A stretch of DNA of 40,238 bases from Acidobacteriaceae bacterium (GTDB lineage Bacteria; Acidobacteriota; Terriglobia; Terriglobales; Acidobacteriaceae): NCBI GenBank assembly GCA_003165075.1, contig PLSM01000088.1, positions 1-40,238 of the forward strand. Direction: 5' to 3'. Shown here piece by piece: positions 9,277 through 16,028 of this stretch. The notes under the pieces were generated by a model. That model was not told the origin of the DNA. It searched no databases and worked only from the letters and a program-made list of their open reading frames with translations. The translations under genes and the position numbers were made by a program. Position 1 is the first letter of the stretch, and the number at the start of each line of letters is the position of its first letter.

Positions 9277-9305
9277 TTTATAGACGGGTCAGACCCTCGC
9301 GTCAA
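9277..9305 (-). promoter_or_regulatory. Sigma-70-like promoter for the riboswitch-btuB transcript
   Basis: On the minus strand TTGACG (9305-9300), a 17-base spacer and TATAAA (9282-9277) match the consensus well. The spacer contains the palindrome GGGTC-T-GACCC. Transcription would begin near 9270, just before the leader hairpin and aptamer. Confidence 0.65.
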
Positions 9306-9362
9306 AGCGGGTCCGATGCGCCTTTGTGAGCGGTGTGTCCAGCGAATCATGATCTTAGGGAG

Positions 9363-9439
9363 TGGTGACCCCGGGAAGACTCGAACTTCCGACACGCAGT
9401 TTAGGAAACTGCTGCTCTATCCATCTGAGCTACGGGGCC
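9363..9439 (-). tRNA. tRNA-Arg, anticodon CCT
   Basis: The minus strand folds as a full cloverleaf: acceptor GGCCCCG with CGGGGTC, D arm GCTC...GAGC, anticodon stem GCAGT with ACTGC around the loop TTCCTAA (anticodon CCT, reads AGG), and T arm GGAAG-TTCGAGT-CTTCC. The CCA end is encoded (9363-9365). The 5' 40 bases are duplicated at 12134-12173, so this gene borders an integrated element. Its present upstream region (9440-9500) is element DNA, and I see no convincing promoter in it. Confidence 0.96.
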
Positions 9440-9440
9440 A
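9401..9440 (-). repeat. att-like direct repeat, left copy (inside intact tRNA-Arg)
   Basis: These 40 bases match 12134-12173 with one mismatch, and weaker identity (TTTAG) continues at 9443-9447. The copy covers the acceptor 5' strand, D arm and anticodon 5' stem and loop of the working tRNA gene. Confidence 0.85.
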
Positions 9441-9479
9441 CTTTTAGAATGAATAAGTTGCACTGTCGCCGTGATATTC

Positions 9480-9500
9480 TCAACCCATATTAACCCATTG
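9480..9500 (+). repeat. Candidate integrase arm-type sites, left end
   Basis: Two direct copies of an AACCCAT motif, TCAACCCATATT and TTAACCCATTGG, start 40 bases from the att-like repeat. The same pair occurs inverted at the right end of the element. The arrangement resembles arm sites of tyrosine recombinases; it is inference from pattern only. Confidence 0.45.
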
Positions 9501-9543
9501 GAATAATTTGACGATATTCCAAAAAGGCGTAAGGGTGCACGTG

Positions 9544-9654
9544 ATGAAGAAGACGGCAAGAGCACGATACCAACAGGGTATGCGTCGTTGACGGAGAGAT
9601 TGGTTCAATATCGTTTTCGGCAGAATGCCCGGCGAACTTCAGTTGCGCCAATGA
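9544..9654 (+). pseudogene. Relic of a tyrosine recombinase N-terminus
   Basis: An ATG frame begins MKKTARARYQQG, meets a TGA at 9589-9591, and if read through continues RRDWFNIVFGRMP before another stop at 9652. A basic start followed by RYQQG and then a tryptophan-containing strand is typical of the arm-binding domain at the start of many tyrosine integrases in this phylum. Location about 100 bases from the tRNA is where such a gene normally lies. The match is short and by eye, with nothing resembling a catalytic domain after it. Confidence 0.35.
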
Positions 9655-10017
9655 GAATCCGCACCAGCCTTAGGGACTGCTCATCGGTTTGGCTCACCGG
9701 GGATCGTCCCAACGCTTTGGAACACCCCAGTTCCCACCATTGCCAACTCGATAGACGAGTGCAGTTCGAATAGTCGCGAGTTCTAAACACCAGGCACTCT
9801 CTGGACCGACACACAGGGTGATTGAGCGGTTTGGCCTGAATGCAACAATTGAAGATCGCGTCGGCCTAGATCGGCCGACACAAGTTGGCTTCCGGGTTTC
9901 GGGCATGGACGCGGATGAGAAGTACGGGCGGCGGACGGAGAAGCCAGTTGCGTGTACGTGTCCAGCACCTACCCGAGCACCCATCAATGAAGGACGGTTT
10001 GTGATGACTCGGCGCGG
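9655..10017. other. Element DNA without a recognisable gene
   Basis: Short open frames exist on both strands but none resembles a known protein, and stops interrupt every longer one. The missing N-terminal segment of hsdM is not found here, so the break upstream of hsdM is a real loss and not a simple frameshift. Confidence 0.4.
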
Positions 10018-10690
10018 GTGACGAACTACCGCAAGCAGTACGGTGGCGACGATGCTCGCATCCGGCGCAGGCTGGAGCGCGAACGCTTCATACTCCCCAA
10101 GGGGTCGAGCTTCTATGACCTGTACGAGCAGCGGAATGAAGCCAATATCGGCGAGCTAATCAATATCGCACTCGAGAAGATCGAGGATACGAACCGCGCC
10201 AAGCTCGAAGGCGTCTTCCGGAATATCGACTTCAACTCAGAATCCAATCTTGGCCGCGTCAAAGACCGTAATAGGCGCCTGAAGAACATGCTTGAGGACT
10301 TCGCCAAGCCGGCTCTCGATCTGCGTCCTACGCGAGTAACTGAGGACATCATCGGTGAGTGTTACATCTACCTGATCTCCCGCTTTGCGTCGGACGCAGG
10401 CAAGAAGGCCGGCGAGTTCTACACGCCTGCTGCCGTCTCCCGCCTGTTGGCGAAGCTGGTTGCGCCTGTGCCGGGAGACACCATCTGTGATCCCGCATGC
10501 GGATCCGGCTCGCTGTTGATTCGAGCTGCGGAGGAAGTTGGCTCCGACAACTTCGCTCTCTATGGGCAGGAGGTGAATGGCGCCACCTGGGCCTTGGCCC
10601 GCATGAACATGTTCCTGCATGCCAAGGATGCTGCGCGGATAGATTGGTGCGACACACTCAACAGCCCTGGGCTGATCGAGGGTGCGCGCG
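10018..10690 (+). pseudogene. hsdM: Type I restriction-modification methyltransferase subunit, both ends lost
   Basis: Adenine-N6 methyltransferase fragment. From the GTG at 10018 the reading ERFILPKGSSFYDLYEQRN and the following helices match the middle of HsdM. GEFYTP and DPACGSGSLL (SAM-binding motif I) are intact, as are GQEVNGATWALARMNMFLH and the DTLNSP region. The first roughly 75 residues are missing, and the frame leaves the family just before the catalytic NPPF motif IV, at about 10690. From there to the stop at 10774-10776 the residues are only the antisense of the neighbouring P-loop gene. No hsdS or hsdR is near. Loss of motif IV means no methylation is possible. Confidence 0.85.
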
Positions 10691-10699
10691 CCCAGGTGC

Positions 10700-11303
10700 T
10701 GGAAACATCATCGGGCAGCCTGCCGGCCCGCTTCAGGACTCCCTTGACGAGATCCTCGTCGGCGGTCCAACGGTAGACCAAGCCCCGGTTGTCCGCATGG
10801 GTAAACAGTGACGGCTTTTTAGGCCATTTCGAAGTTGGGGCAGTAACAGTGAGCAGAACCGTGACAGACTTGATCTTCTCGTGTCCTTCAATAAACTCAC
10901 TGAACAGTTCGGTTGGCTCAATGAACCCTCCGAACAATTCGCCGAGTTTATCCAGCACGTTCTGGCATTCTAAGAAAACGTAGAGTGCCGGCGCCGATCC
11001 TTTGTTGTCCTTCTTAACCTGTTTTTCATTCAGCCATTCGAGCGTCTGCAAGTCATGCTGAGCTTCGCAATGCACGGGTCTCATGAGAGGATCTTCTCGT
11101 CCATGGGCACTCATCCAGCGATCAATCAACTGGAGGGCGCAAGTCTCCTTGCCGGAATGTGGTGGGCCGTAAATGAGAAGGAACTGTTCGTTCTCCAGCC
11201 GGTGGAAGAGCTCATCGATGACATCCGCGAACGGCTGAATCGAGTTGTCCCTTGTGAGCCAGTCCGAGTGGAGTTTGATGTTCTCGATTAAATGAGCGGC
11301 CAT
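10700..11303 (-). pseudogene. P-loop NTPase-like protein, 3' end lost
   Basis: The protein starts at the ATG at 11303, with GGAGGA upstream. It carries a Walker A motif, GPPHSGKE, at about residues 46-53 after the strand FLLIYG, and a later hydrophobic strand, VTVLLTVTAP, that could be near a sensor region. I do not recognise the family. The last native-looking residues are about GRLPDDVS; beyond that, to the stop at 10560, the frame is antisense hsdM. The start lies four bases past the stop of the membrane gene at 11307, so the two were one operon and may have acted as a pair. The ATPase core could still be made as a fusion with about 45 foreign residues. Confidence 0.6.
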
Positions 11304-11306
11304 ACG

Positions 11307-11651
11307 TCATCCTCCACTCGTCAGCCTTAACAACGCATACACAAGGAGCAACACCGACCCGATCGTCAGCCAAAGGAGCTTCGGGATGCGATTGCGGATC
11401 TCGGCGATGTAAGCATTCTTGGCGGGATCCTCCGAGGCCGCTTCAGCGGCCTCGTTCAGTACCACGACCACCCAAATGAATCCAAGAGCGGCCAGTGCCA
11501 TCAGGGTGAGCAACAGGCCTAGGTGGCGGACCTTGTCGATATGGACAGCGGCGGTGGCGAGGCCGATTACGACCGAGAACACGACGCCGGCAATGAACGA
11601 AAAAAAGTCGGAGGGTAGGGACTTGAACACGCGTGAGAGAGCAAGACGCAT
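11307..11651 (-). CDS. Small membrane protein of the element, unknown function
   Basis: 114 residues with three predicted transmembrane helices: about 16-36 (FFSFIAGVVFSVVIGL), 44-65 and 91-110. A GGAG lies eight bases before the ATG. I recognise no family. The stop overlaps the ribosome-binding region of the P-loop gene, so translation of the two is probably coupled. An operon of a multi-helix membrane protein with a cytoplasmic NTPase occurs in accessory and defence-like loci, but nothing here proves such a role. Confidence 0.55.
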   Translation of the reverse strand: MRLALSRVFKSLPSDFFSFIAGVVFSVVIGLATAAVHIDKVRHLGLLLTLMALAALGFIWVVVVLNEAAEAASEDPAKNAYIAEIRNRIPKLLWLTIGSVLLLVYALLRLTSGG

Positions 11652-12133
11652 AGCGAAAGCTCCGGCAAAACGAGACGCGACGACTAGACTGCAGGTGCGA
11701 TGAGGTCAGATTATATAGGAGAAGCATCCGTGAAGGCAGATCGGCGAGGGTCGCGCGATGCCACCTGACCGGCCTAGACTGACAAGTGCTTCCGTTTGTC
11801 CGCTAATGGTCGTAGCCCGAATCACTCGTTCACTTTGATGTGTAGCTGCATATCTGTGGATTCGGAGCATTGGAGATTGGGGTTGAGGATCGGTCTTTGG
11901 TGAAGGAACTGCGCCACTCACGCCTAGGTACAAAGTGCCGGAATTGAGGGAGAACTCGTTTCAACGCCCCAATGGGTTGGAATATGGGTTGAAAGGCGCG
12001 GGCATGAAACCCGCATGGATATTGGCTCTAACCCATTTTTCAACCCATTGAGAAAATTCCTTTGCATTCCTTTTAGGGTTTTTGAGGGTGTTTTAGTCGC
12101 CGTAAGTGATTGAAAATAAACGATAAAATCAGA
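11652..12133. other. Non-coding right end of the element
   Basis: No gene supported; I looked for a second integrase fragment on the minus strand and found none. The stretch carries four AACCCAT-type motifs (11970-12050) and a small hairpin, GCGGG with CCCGC near 11998-12014, between them. Confidence 0.4.
11970..12050. repeat. Candidate integrase arm-type sites, right end
   Basis: Two inverted copies (AATGGGTTGG and ATATGGGTTGAAA, 11971-11994) and two direct copies (TAACCCATTT and CAACCCATTG, 12030-12050) of the motif seen at 9480-9500. The inverted pair, read on the minus strand, is TTCAACCCATATT then AACCCATTGG, the same order as at the left end. A short hairpin separates the two pairs. 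Confidence 0.45.
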
Positions 12134-12173
12134 TTAGGAAACTGCTGCTCTATCCACCTGAGCTACGGGGCCA
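12134..12173 (-). repeat. Displaced 5' half of tRNA-Arg (att-like repeat, right copy)
   Basis: The minus strand reads as the acceptor 5' strand, D arm, anticodon 5' stem and loop of tRNA-Arg, then stops matching within the anticodon loop. One base differs from the working gene (12157). It cannot make a tRNA but probably marks the original chromosomal 5' end of the gene. Confidence 0.85.
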
Positions 12174-12189
12174 TATTTAGGGTCAACGG

Positions 12190-12219
12190 CTTATAGAAGT
12201 TTACTGACCTCGGAAGCAA
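12190..12219 (-). promoter_or_regulatory. Promoter-like sequence upstream of the displaced tRNA half
   Basis: On the minus strand TTGCTT (12219-12214), an 18-base spacer and TATAAG (12195-12190) precede the tRNA 5' end by about 17 bases, the spacing of a tRNA promoter. It is probably the ancestral promoter of tRNA-Arg and now points into the element, towards the membrane/P-loop gene pair. Confidence 0.5.
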
Positions 12220-12457
12220 AGGTCCAATGGGCTGAAAGTGGTTTTGGAGTTTGCGAGAACAAGTCAAGCACGATGCAGACAGGTTAGCATTCGCAATGAC
12301 TCGCGAACCAACACGTCCGCGTTTATCACTCCGCGCTGCTGCCTAAGCCTGAATGCGGCTTTGCCGGCCACGGCAGTCGTTGATCGGCGACCCATCCTCG
12401 ATTCCCTGCGCATTGCCACGGGACCTTCGCCGCAGTTCCTTTCCCATTCCGGAGTCG

Positions 12458-13429
12458 CTACTTGGGAAGACCCGTGTAATGCTCCCGGTGATGGACGATC
12501 TCGTGGTCCTCCTCGGCCTCCAGGTGCGTGATCACTTCTGTAGGCGTTGCCATCTCCGCAGCCAATCGCTCTTCCACGATCGTCGCTCGTGCGTGCGCGT
12601 CACCCAGTGCGGTATCTCGCGGGAATAGCAGATGCACCTCGATCAACTGCCTATATCCGGTGGTGCGAAAGCGCACCCCGTGGAACTTCATGCCCAACTC
12701 AAGGCAAATCAAGTCCAGCATCTCTCGAATTTTGTGTCCCATCGTGGGATCGGAATAGTCAAGCAACCCCACCGCGGCGCGCCACACCAGCATCCCGCCC
12801 GACCACAAAATATTCAAAGCTACCAGAATCGCGATCAACGGATCGAAAGGCCGCCAGTGCGTTGCGATGACCAGGACAAGCCCAACCACGACGCCGAAAC
12901 TCGTCCAGCTGTCGGTCAAAACATGCTTGCCGTCGGCTTCCAGAATCAGGGAGTTGACCCGTCGGCCGGTACGAATCAGATACCAGCCGAGGCCGGCGTT
13001 CAAACACCCTGCGCCCAGCAGCATCAGCGCGCCCGAACCTAGGTTTTCCAGTTGCAGACCCGCCAGCCACTTTTGAATGGCCGTAACCAGGATGAAGACC
13101 GACGCCAGCGCGATCATCGCGCCTTCAAACCCGGCGGAAAGAAACGAAATCCTTTCATAACCGTAGAGGAATTTGGGGGCCGCCGGCTTCATACTCAGGC
13201 GCAAACTGAATGCAGCAAAGGCGACGGCAATCACGTGGACCACGGACTCCGCCGCGTCAGCCAGAATTGCCGTAGATCCGGTGACGAAGTAGGCGGTGAC
13301 CTTTCCGGCCAGCATGACCACGCCAACAAGGAGCGAGAGACGCATTGCAAACCATGCGTCCTTTACGTCCTGGCGCTCATGCCCCGGATGGTCGTCGCCA
13401 CGCGCCTTGTCCGACGATTCGTGAGTCAC
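12458..13429 (-). CDS. Cation diffusion facilitator (CDF) transporter
   Basis: Inner-membrane proton-coupled exporter of divalent metals such as Zn or Fe. I start at the GTG at 13429, with GGAGGT six bases upstream; this gives 323 residues. The longer frame from 13480 has no ribosome site. The N-terminus has a short His/Asp-rich stretch (GDDHPGHERQD). Six hydrophobic helices follow. The metal-site motifs are ILADAAES in helix 2 and HVLTDSW in helix 5, so helix 2 has Asp/Asp where Zn transporters often have His/Asp. The C-terminal ferredoxin-like domain has YRQLIEVHLLFP and a His-rich tail ending HHREHYTGLPK. It is alone, right of the island; the exact metal is unknown. Confidence 0.88.
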   Translation of the reverse strand: MTHESSDKARGDDHPGHERQDVKDAWFAMRLSLLVGVVMLAGKVTAYFVTGSTAILADAAESVVHVIAVAFAAFSLRLSMKPAAPKFLYGYERISFLSAGFEGAMIALASVFILVTAIQKWLAGLQLENLGSGALMLLGAGCLNAGLGWYLIRTGRRVNSLILEADGKHVLTDSWTSFGVVVGLVLVIATHWRPFDPLIAILVALNILWSGGMLVWRAAVGLLDYSDPTMGHKIREMLDLICLELGMKFHGVRFRTTGYRQLIEVHLLFPRDTALGDAHARATIVEERLAAEMATPTEVITHLEAEEDHEIVHHREHYTGLPK

Positions 13430-13838
13430 CTTTTGACCTCCCGATTGTCGACCCGCCTTCCGATCTAGCGATACTCTCACACCATTTGCACCCCGGTAGT
13501 GATCTGGCTCACATGCGGGCGTAATCGCCCCGGCCGTTCCATATGTCCCTCAATCCATCGTGTACCTTTTGGCCAGTATTGCTGCGCGGTTCATCCGGAA
13601 CCGAAACTGCCCGCTTTGATCGCTGCCAGATTGCTGATATACTTCGCCCTTACTCGAAATTTCCTTTTGGGCGCTGGTAGCGTCATTCCTCGTGAAGGCA
13701 AAAACCGGCCTCCTGTTGGAGAATTGTACGTAAATGGAATGCGACCAGTGCGTAACTGAGCCAGCATTCCACCGCCCGGAACGCACCAGTCGTTTATCGC
13801 TCAGGAGTTGCTCGCAGAGCAGGAGAAGTCACAGCAAA
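13430..13838. other. Divergent intergenic region between the CDF gene and pckG
   Basis: No gene supported. It contains the candidate pckG promoter at 13616-13643. The in-frame extension of pckG back to 13734 is not thought to be translated, because it lacks both family similarity and a ribosome site. Confidence 0.4.
13616..13643 (+). promoter_or_regulatory. Candidate promoter for pckG
   Basis: TTGATC (13616-13621), a 16-base spacer and TATACT (13638-13643), about 195 bases before the chosen start codon. A fair sigma-70-like match, leaving a long untranslated leader. Confidence 0.4.
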
Positions 13839-15677
13839 ATGAAGCCATCCATCATCGCGCAGGAGGGTATTTCCAGCAGCCCGCCGACCACCAACAAGCA
13901 CCTCATTCGCTGGGTTGAGAAGATGGCCGAACTATGCCACCCCGACTCCATCCACTGGGTTGACGGTTCCCAGGCCGAATACGACTTCCTCTGCGAACGC
14001 CTTGTCGCCGTCGGGACATTTACTCGCCTCAATGAGGAGCAATGGCCCGGCTGCTTCTACGCGCGTTCAGTGCCCGGCGACGTCGCCCGGGTGGAAGATC
14101 GCACTTTCATCTGCTCCCTCTCCCGTGACGGCGCGGGCCCCACCAACAATTGGGAAGATCCATTTGTCATGCGCCGCCGCCTCAAGCAGCTCTTTCGCGG
14201 CTGTATGCAAGGCCGCACCATGTACGTCCTGCCCTTCAGCATGGGTCCCGTCGGATCGCCGCTTTCCGGCATAGGCGTCCAGCTCACCGATTCCCCATAC
14301 GTTGTTGCCCAGATGCGTATCATGGCGCGCATTGGCGCGCCAGTCTTTGCGGAGATCGATAAGGACGAGAAACGCGTCGTACCCTGCGTGCACTCGGTCG
14401 GCATGCCCCTCAAGCCGGGCCAGCCTGACGTACCCTGGCCCTGCAACGAGACCAAATACATAGTCCACTTCCCTGAGACGCGCGAAATCTGGTCCTACGG
14501 CTCCGGCTACGGCGGCAACGCCCTGCTCAGCAAAAAGTGCTTCGCCCTGCGCATCGCTTCCAATATCGCCCGCGATGAAGGGTGGATGGCCGAACACATG
14601 CTCATTCTCGGCGTCGAGAGCCCCGAGGGCGAAAAGACCTACGTGGCAGCCGCTTTCCCCTCCGCGTGCGGCAAGACCAACTTTGCCATGTTGCTGCCGC
14701 CCAAGGCGATGGAAGGCTGGAAGGTGTGGACCGTAGGCGATGACATTGCCTGGATCCGCCCCGACGCCGAGGGCCGTCTCCGCGCCATCAATCCTGAAGC
14801 CGGTTTCTTCGGTGTCGCCCCCGGCACCAGCGTTAATACCAATCCTGCGGCCATGGCCACACTGGCGCGCAATGCAATCTTTACCAACGTTGCGCTCACC
14901 CCGGACGGCGGTGTCTGGTGGGAGGGCATGACCGACGCCCCGCCCGCCGAATGCCAAGATTGGCGTGGAGAGCGCTGGACGCCCGCCATCGGCCGGGAGA
15001 CAGGACGGACCGCCGCCCATCCCAACGGCCGCTTCACCGCTCCTGCTGCGCAGTGCCCCACCATGGACCCCGACTGGGAATCGCCGCAGGGCGTGCCCAT
15101 CAGCGCCATCATCTTTGGTGGTCGCCGGTCCACCACTCTGCCCCTTGTCTACCAGGCATTCAACTGGTCCAGCGGCGTTTACATTGGCGCCACCATGGGC
15201 TCGGAGACAACTGCCGCGGCGGCCGGCGCCCTGGGCAAGGTGCGCCGCGACCCCATGGCCATGCTCCCTTTTTGCGGCTATCACATGGGCGATTACATCC
15301 GCCACTGGATCAAGATGCAGCGCGAGCTCGCCATGACTCCACGCGTCTTTCATGTCAACTGGTTCCGCAGGGATGTCCAGGGGCGCTTCCTTTGGCCCGG
15401 ATTCAGTGAGAACATGCGCGTGCTCCGCTGGATTGTCGAACGCGTGCATGGTCGCGCACAGGGGCGCGAAACGCCGATCGGCTGGGTTCCTCGCTACGAA
15501 GACATCGATTGGACGGGGCTCGATTTTCCGCGCTCTACCTTTGACGAGTTGATGGCCGTGGAACGCGCCGCGTGGCGCAAGGAAGTCATCTCGCACGAAG
15601 AGCTGTTCATCGACTTGCACGAACATCTGCCGCCCGAGTTGATCTACGAGCGCGAGCTTCTCATCTGCAGGCTCTAA
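13839..15677 (+). CDS. pckG: Phosphoenolpyruvate carboxykinase, GTP-dependent
   Basis: Converts oxaloacetate and GTP to phosphoenolpyruvate, CO2 and GDP; cytoplasmic, first committed step of gluconeogenesis. The 612-residue product from the ATG at 13839 fits the usual GTP-type length. AGGAG lies about 13 bases upstream, a rather long gap, so the start is likely but not certain. Signatures: [18 protein letters not shown], the P-loop [10 protein letters not shown] with the reactive Cys277, the second nucleotide motif VGDDIAW (from residue 299), and [10 protein letters not shown] with MGSETTAAA. These place it in the GTP and not the ATP family. It stands 351 bases before gltB, linking carbon and nitrogen central metabolism, but probably in separate transcripts. 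Confidence 0.97.
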   Translation: MKPSIIAQEGISSSPPTTNKHLIRWVEKMAELCHPDSIHWVDGSQAEYDFLCERLVAVGTFTRLNEEQWPGCFYARSVPGDVARVEDRTFICSLSRDGAGPTNNWEDPFVMRRRLKQLFRGCMQGRTMYVLPFSMGPVGSPLSGIGVQLTDSPYVVAQMRIMARIGAPVFAEIDKDEKRVVPCVHSVGMPLKPGQPDVPWPCNETKYIVHFPETREIWSYGSGYGGNALLSKKCFALRIASNIARDEGWMAEHMLILGVESPEGEKTYVAAAFPSACGKTNFAMLLPPKAMEGWKVWTVGDDIAWIRPDAEGRLRAINPEAGFFGVAPGTSVNTNPAAMATLARNAIFTNVALTPDGGVWWEGMTDAPPAECQDWRGERWTPAIGRETGRTAAHPNGRFTAPAAQCPTMDPDWESPQGVPISAIIFGGRRSTTLPLVYQAFNWSSGVYIGATMGSETTAAAAGALGKVRRDPMAMLPFCGYHMGDYIRHWIKMQRELAMTPRVFHVNWFRRDVQGRFLWPGFSENMRVLRWIVERVHGRAQGRETPIGWVPRYEDIDWTGLDFPRSTFDELMAVERAAWRKEVISHEELFIDLHEHLPPELIYERELLICRL

Positions 15678-16028
15678 GCCGGTTCGCCGCTTAAGCTGCA
15701 GAAATCATGCCAACGTCGCCGCCACCGTGCAAACTCAGCGCTCCAAGCGAGTTGTGTCTGCCAAACCCTGCTTTCAATGGCCCACGCGGGCCCCCACCCC
15801 GCGCATTGCGATTGCGGGAAACCCCTCCAATTTCAAGCTGGTTTCACCCTGCATACACTTTTCATTTATATTAAAGATGTCGGCAAAGCCCCATACGCAG
15901 AGAGACCTGCAACGGAAGGCCTCCAAAGATACGACCTTGGCGATTCCCCTGTGAGACGCCAAGGGAATTGTGTCTTTCCGTATCAGGTTGACACATTGCA
16001 GTGCAAAAAGTTCATTGAGAAGGTTGCC
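15678..16028. other. gltB leader region
   Basis: No gene supported. The open frame that extends gltB back to 15777 lacks family similarity. The stretch contains an AT-rich TTTATATTAAAG near 15865 that could be a promoter -10 region, a hairpin at 15935-15964, and a TTGACA near 15988 with no good -10 partner. Confidence 0.35.
15935..15964 (+). promoter_or_regulatory. Hairpin in the gltB leader
   Basis: A perfect eight-pair stem, CCTTGGCG with CGCCAAGG, encloses a 14-base loop. The loop start ATTCCC can instead pair with GGGAAT just after the stem (15963-15968), giving two competing folds about 60 bases before the start codon. This could be a regulatory switch or chance; no known glutamine or ammonium riboswitch motif was recognised. 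Confidence 0.3.

Larger units (their letters stand above)
9401..12173. mobile_element. Degraded integrative element split into tRNA-Arg
   Basis: The segment is bounded by a 40-base direct repeat (9401-9440 and 12134-12173) with a single mismatch (T at 9424, C at 12157). The repeat corresponds to the 5' half of tRNA-Arg up to the anticodon loop, a usual crossover place for tyrosine recombinases. Inside are an integrase-like relic next to the intact tRNA, hsdM and P-loop remnants, a small membrane protein, and paired AACCCAT repeats close to both ends. No complete recombinase is present, so the element is probably immobile. Its direction is unusual: the element carries a replacement 5' half, not a 3' half. 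Confidence 0.72.

Noticed and set aside
11706..11933. Possible integrase C-terminus near the right end of the element
   Set aside because: No R-H-R-Y signature residues or HxLRHS-type motif found in any minus-strand frame.
13734..13838. Longer N-terminus for pckG
   Set aside because: The extra 35 residues have no similarity to PckG and no ribosome site at their start.
14067..15626. 519-codon open frame on the minus strand opposite pckG
   Set aside because: It lies wholly inside a certain pckG. Long antisense frames are common in high-GC genes, and the translation resembles no family.
15935..15968. H-type pseudoknot from the two gltB leader stems
   Set aside because: The connecting loops would have zero length across an eight-pair stem, which is not sterically possible; alternative hairpins are more reasonable.
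15777..16028. Longer N-terminus for gltB
   Set aside because: It would put 112 residues before the catalytic Cys. The ATG at 16029 gives the normal short propeptide and has a ribosome site.
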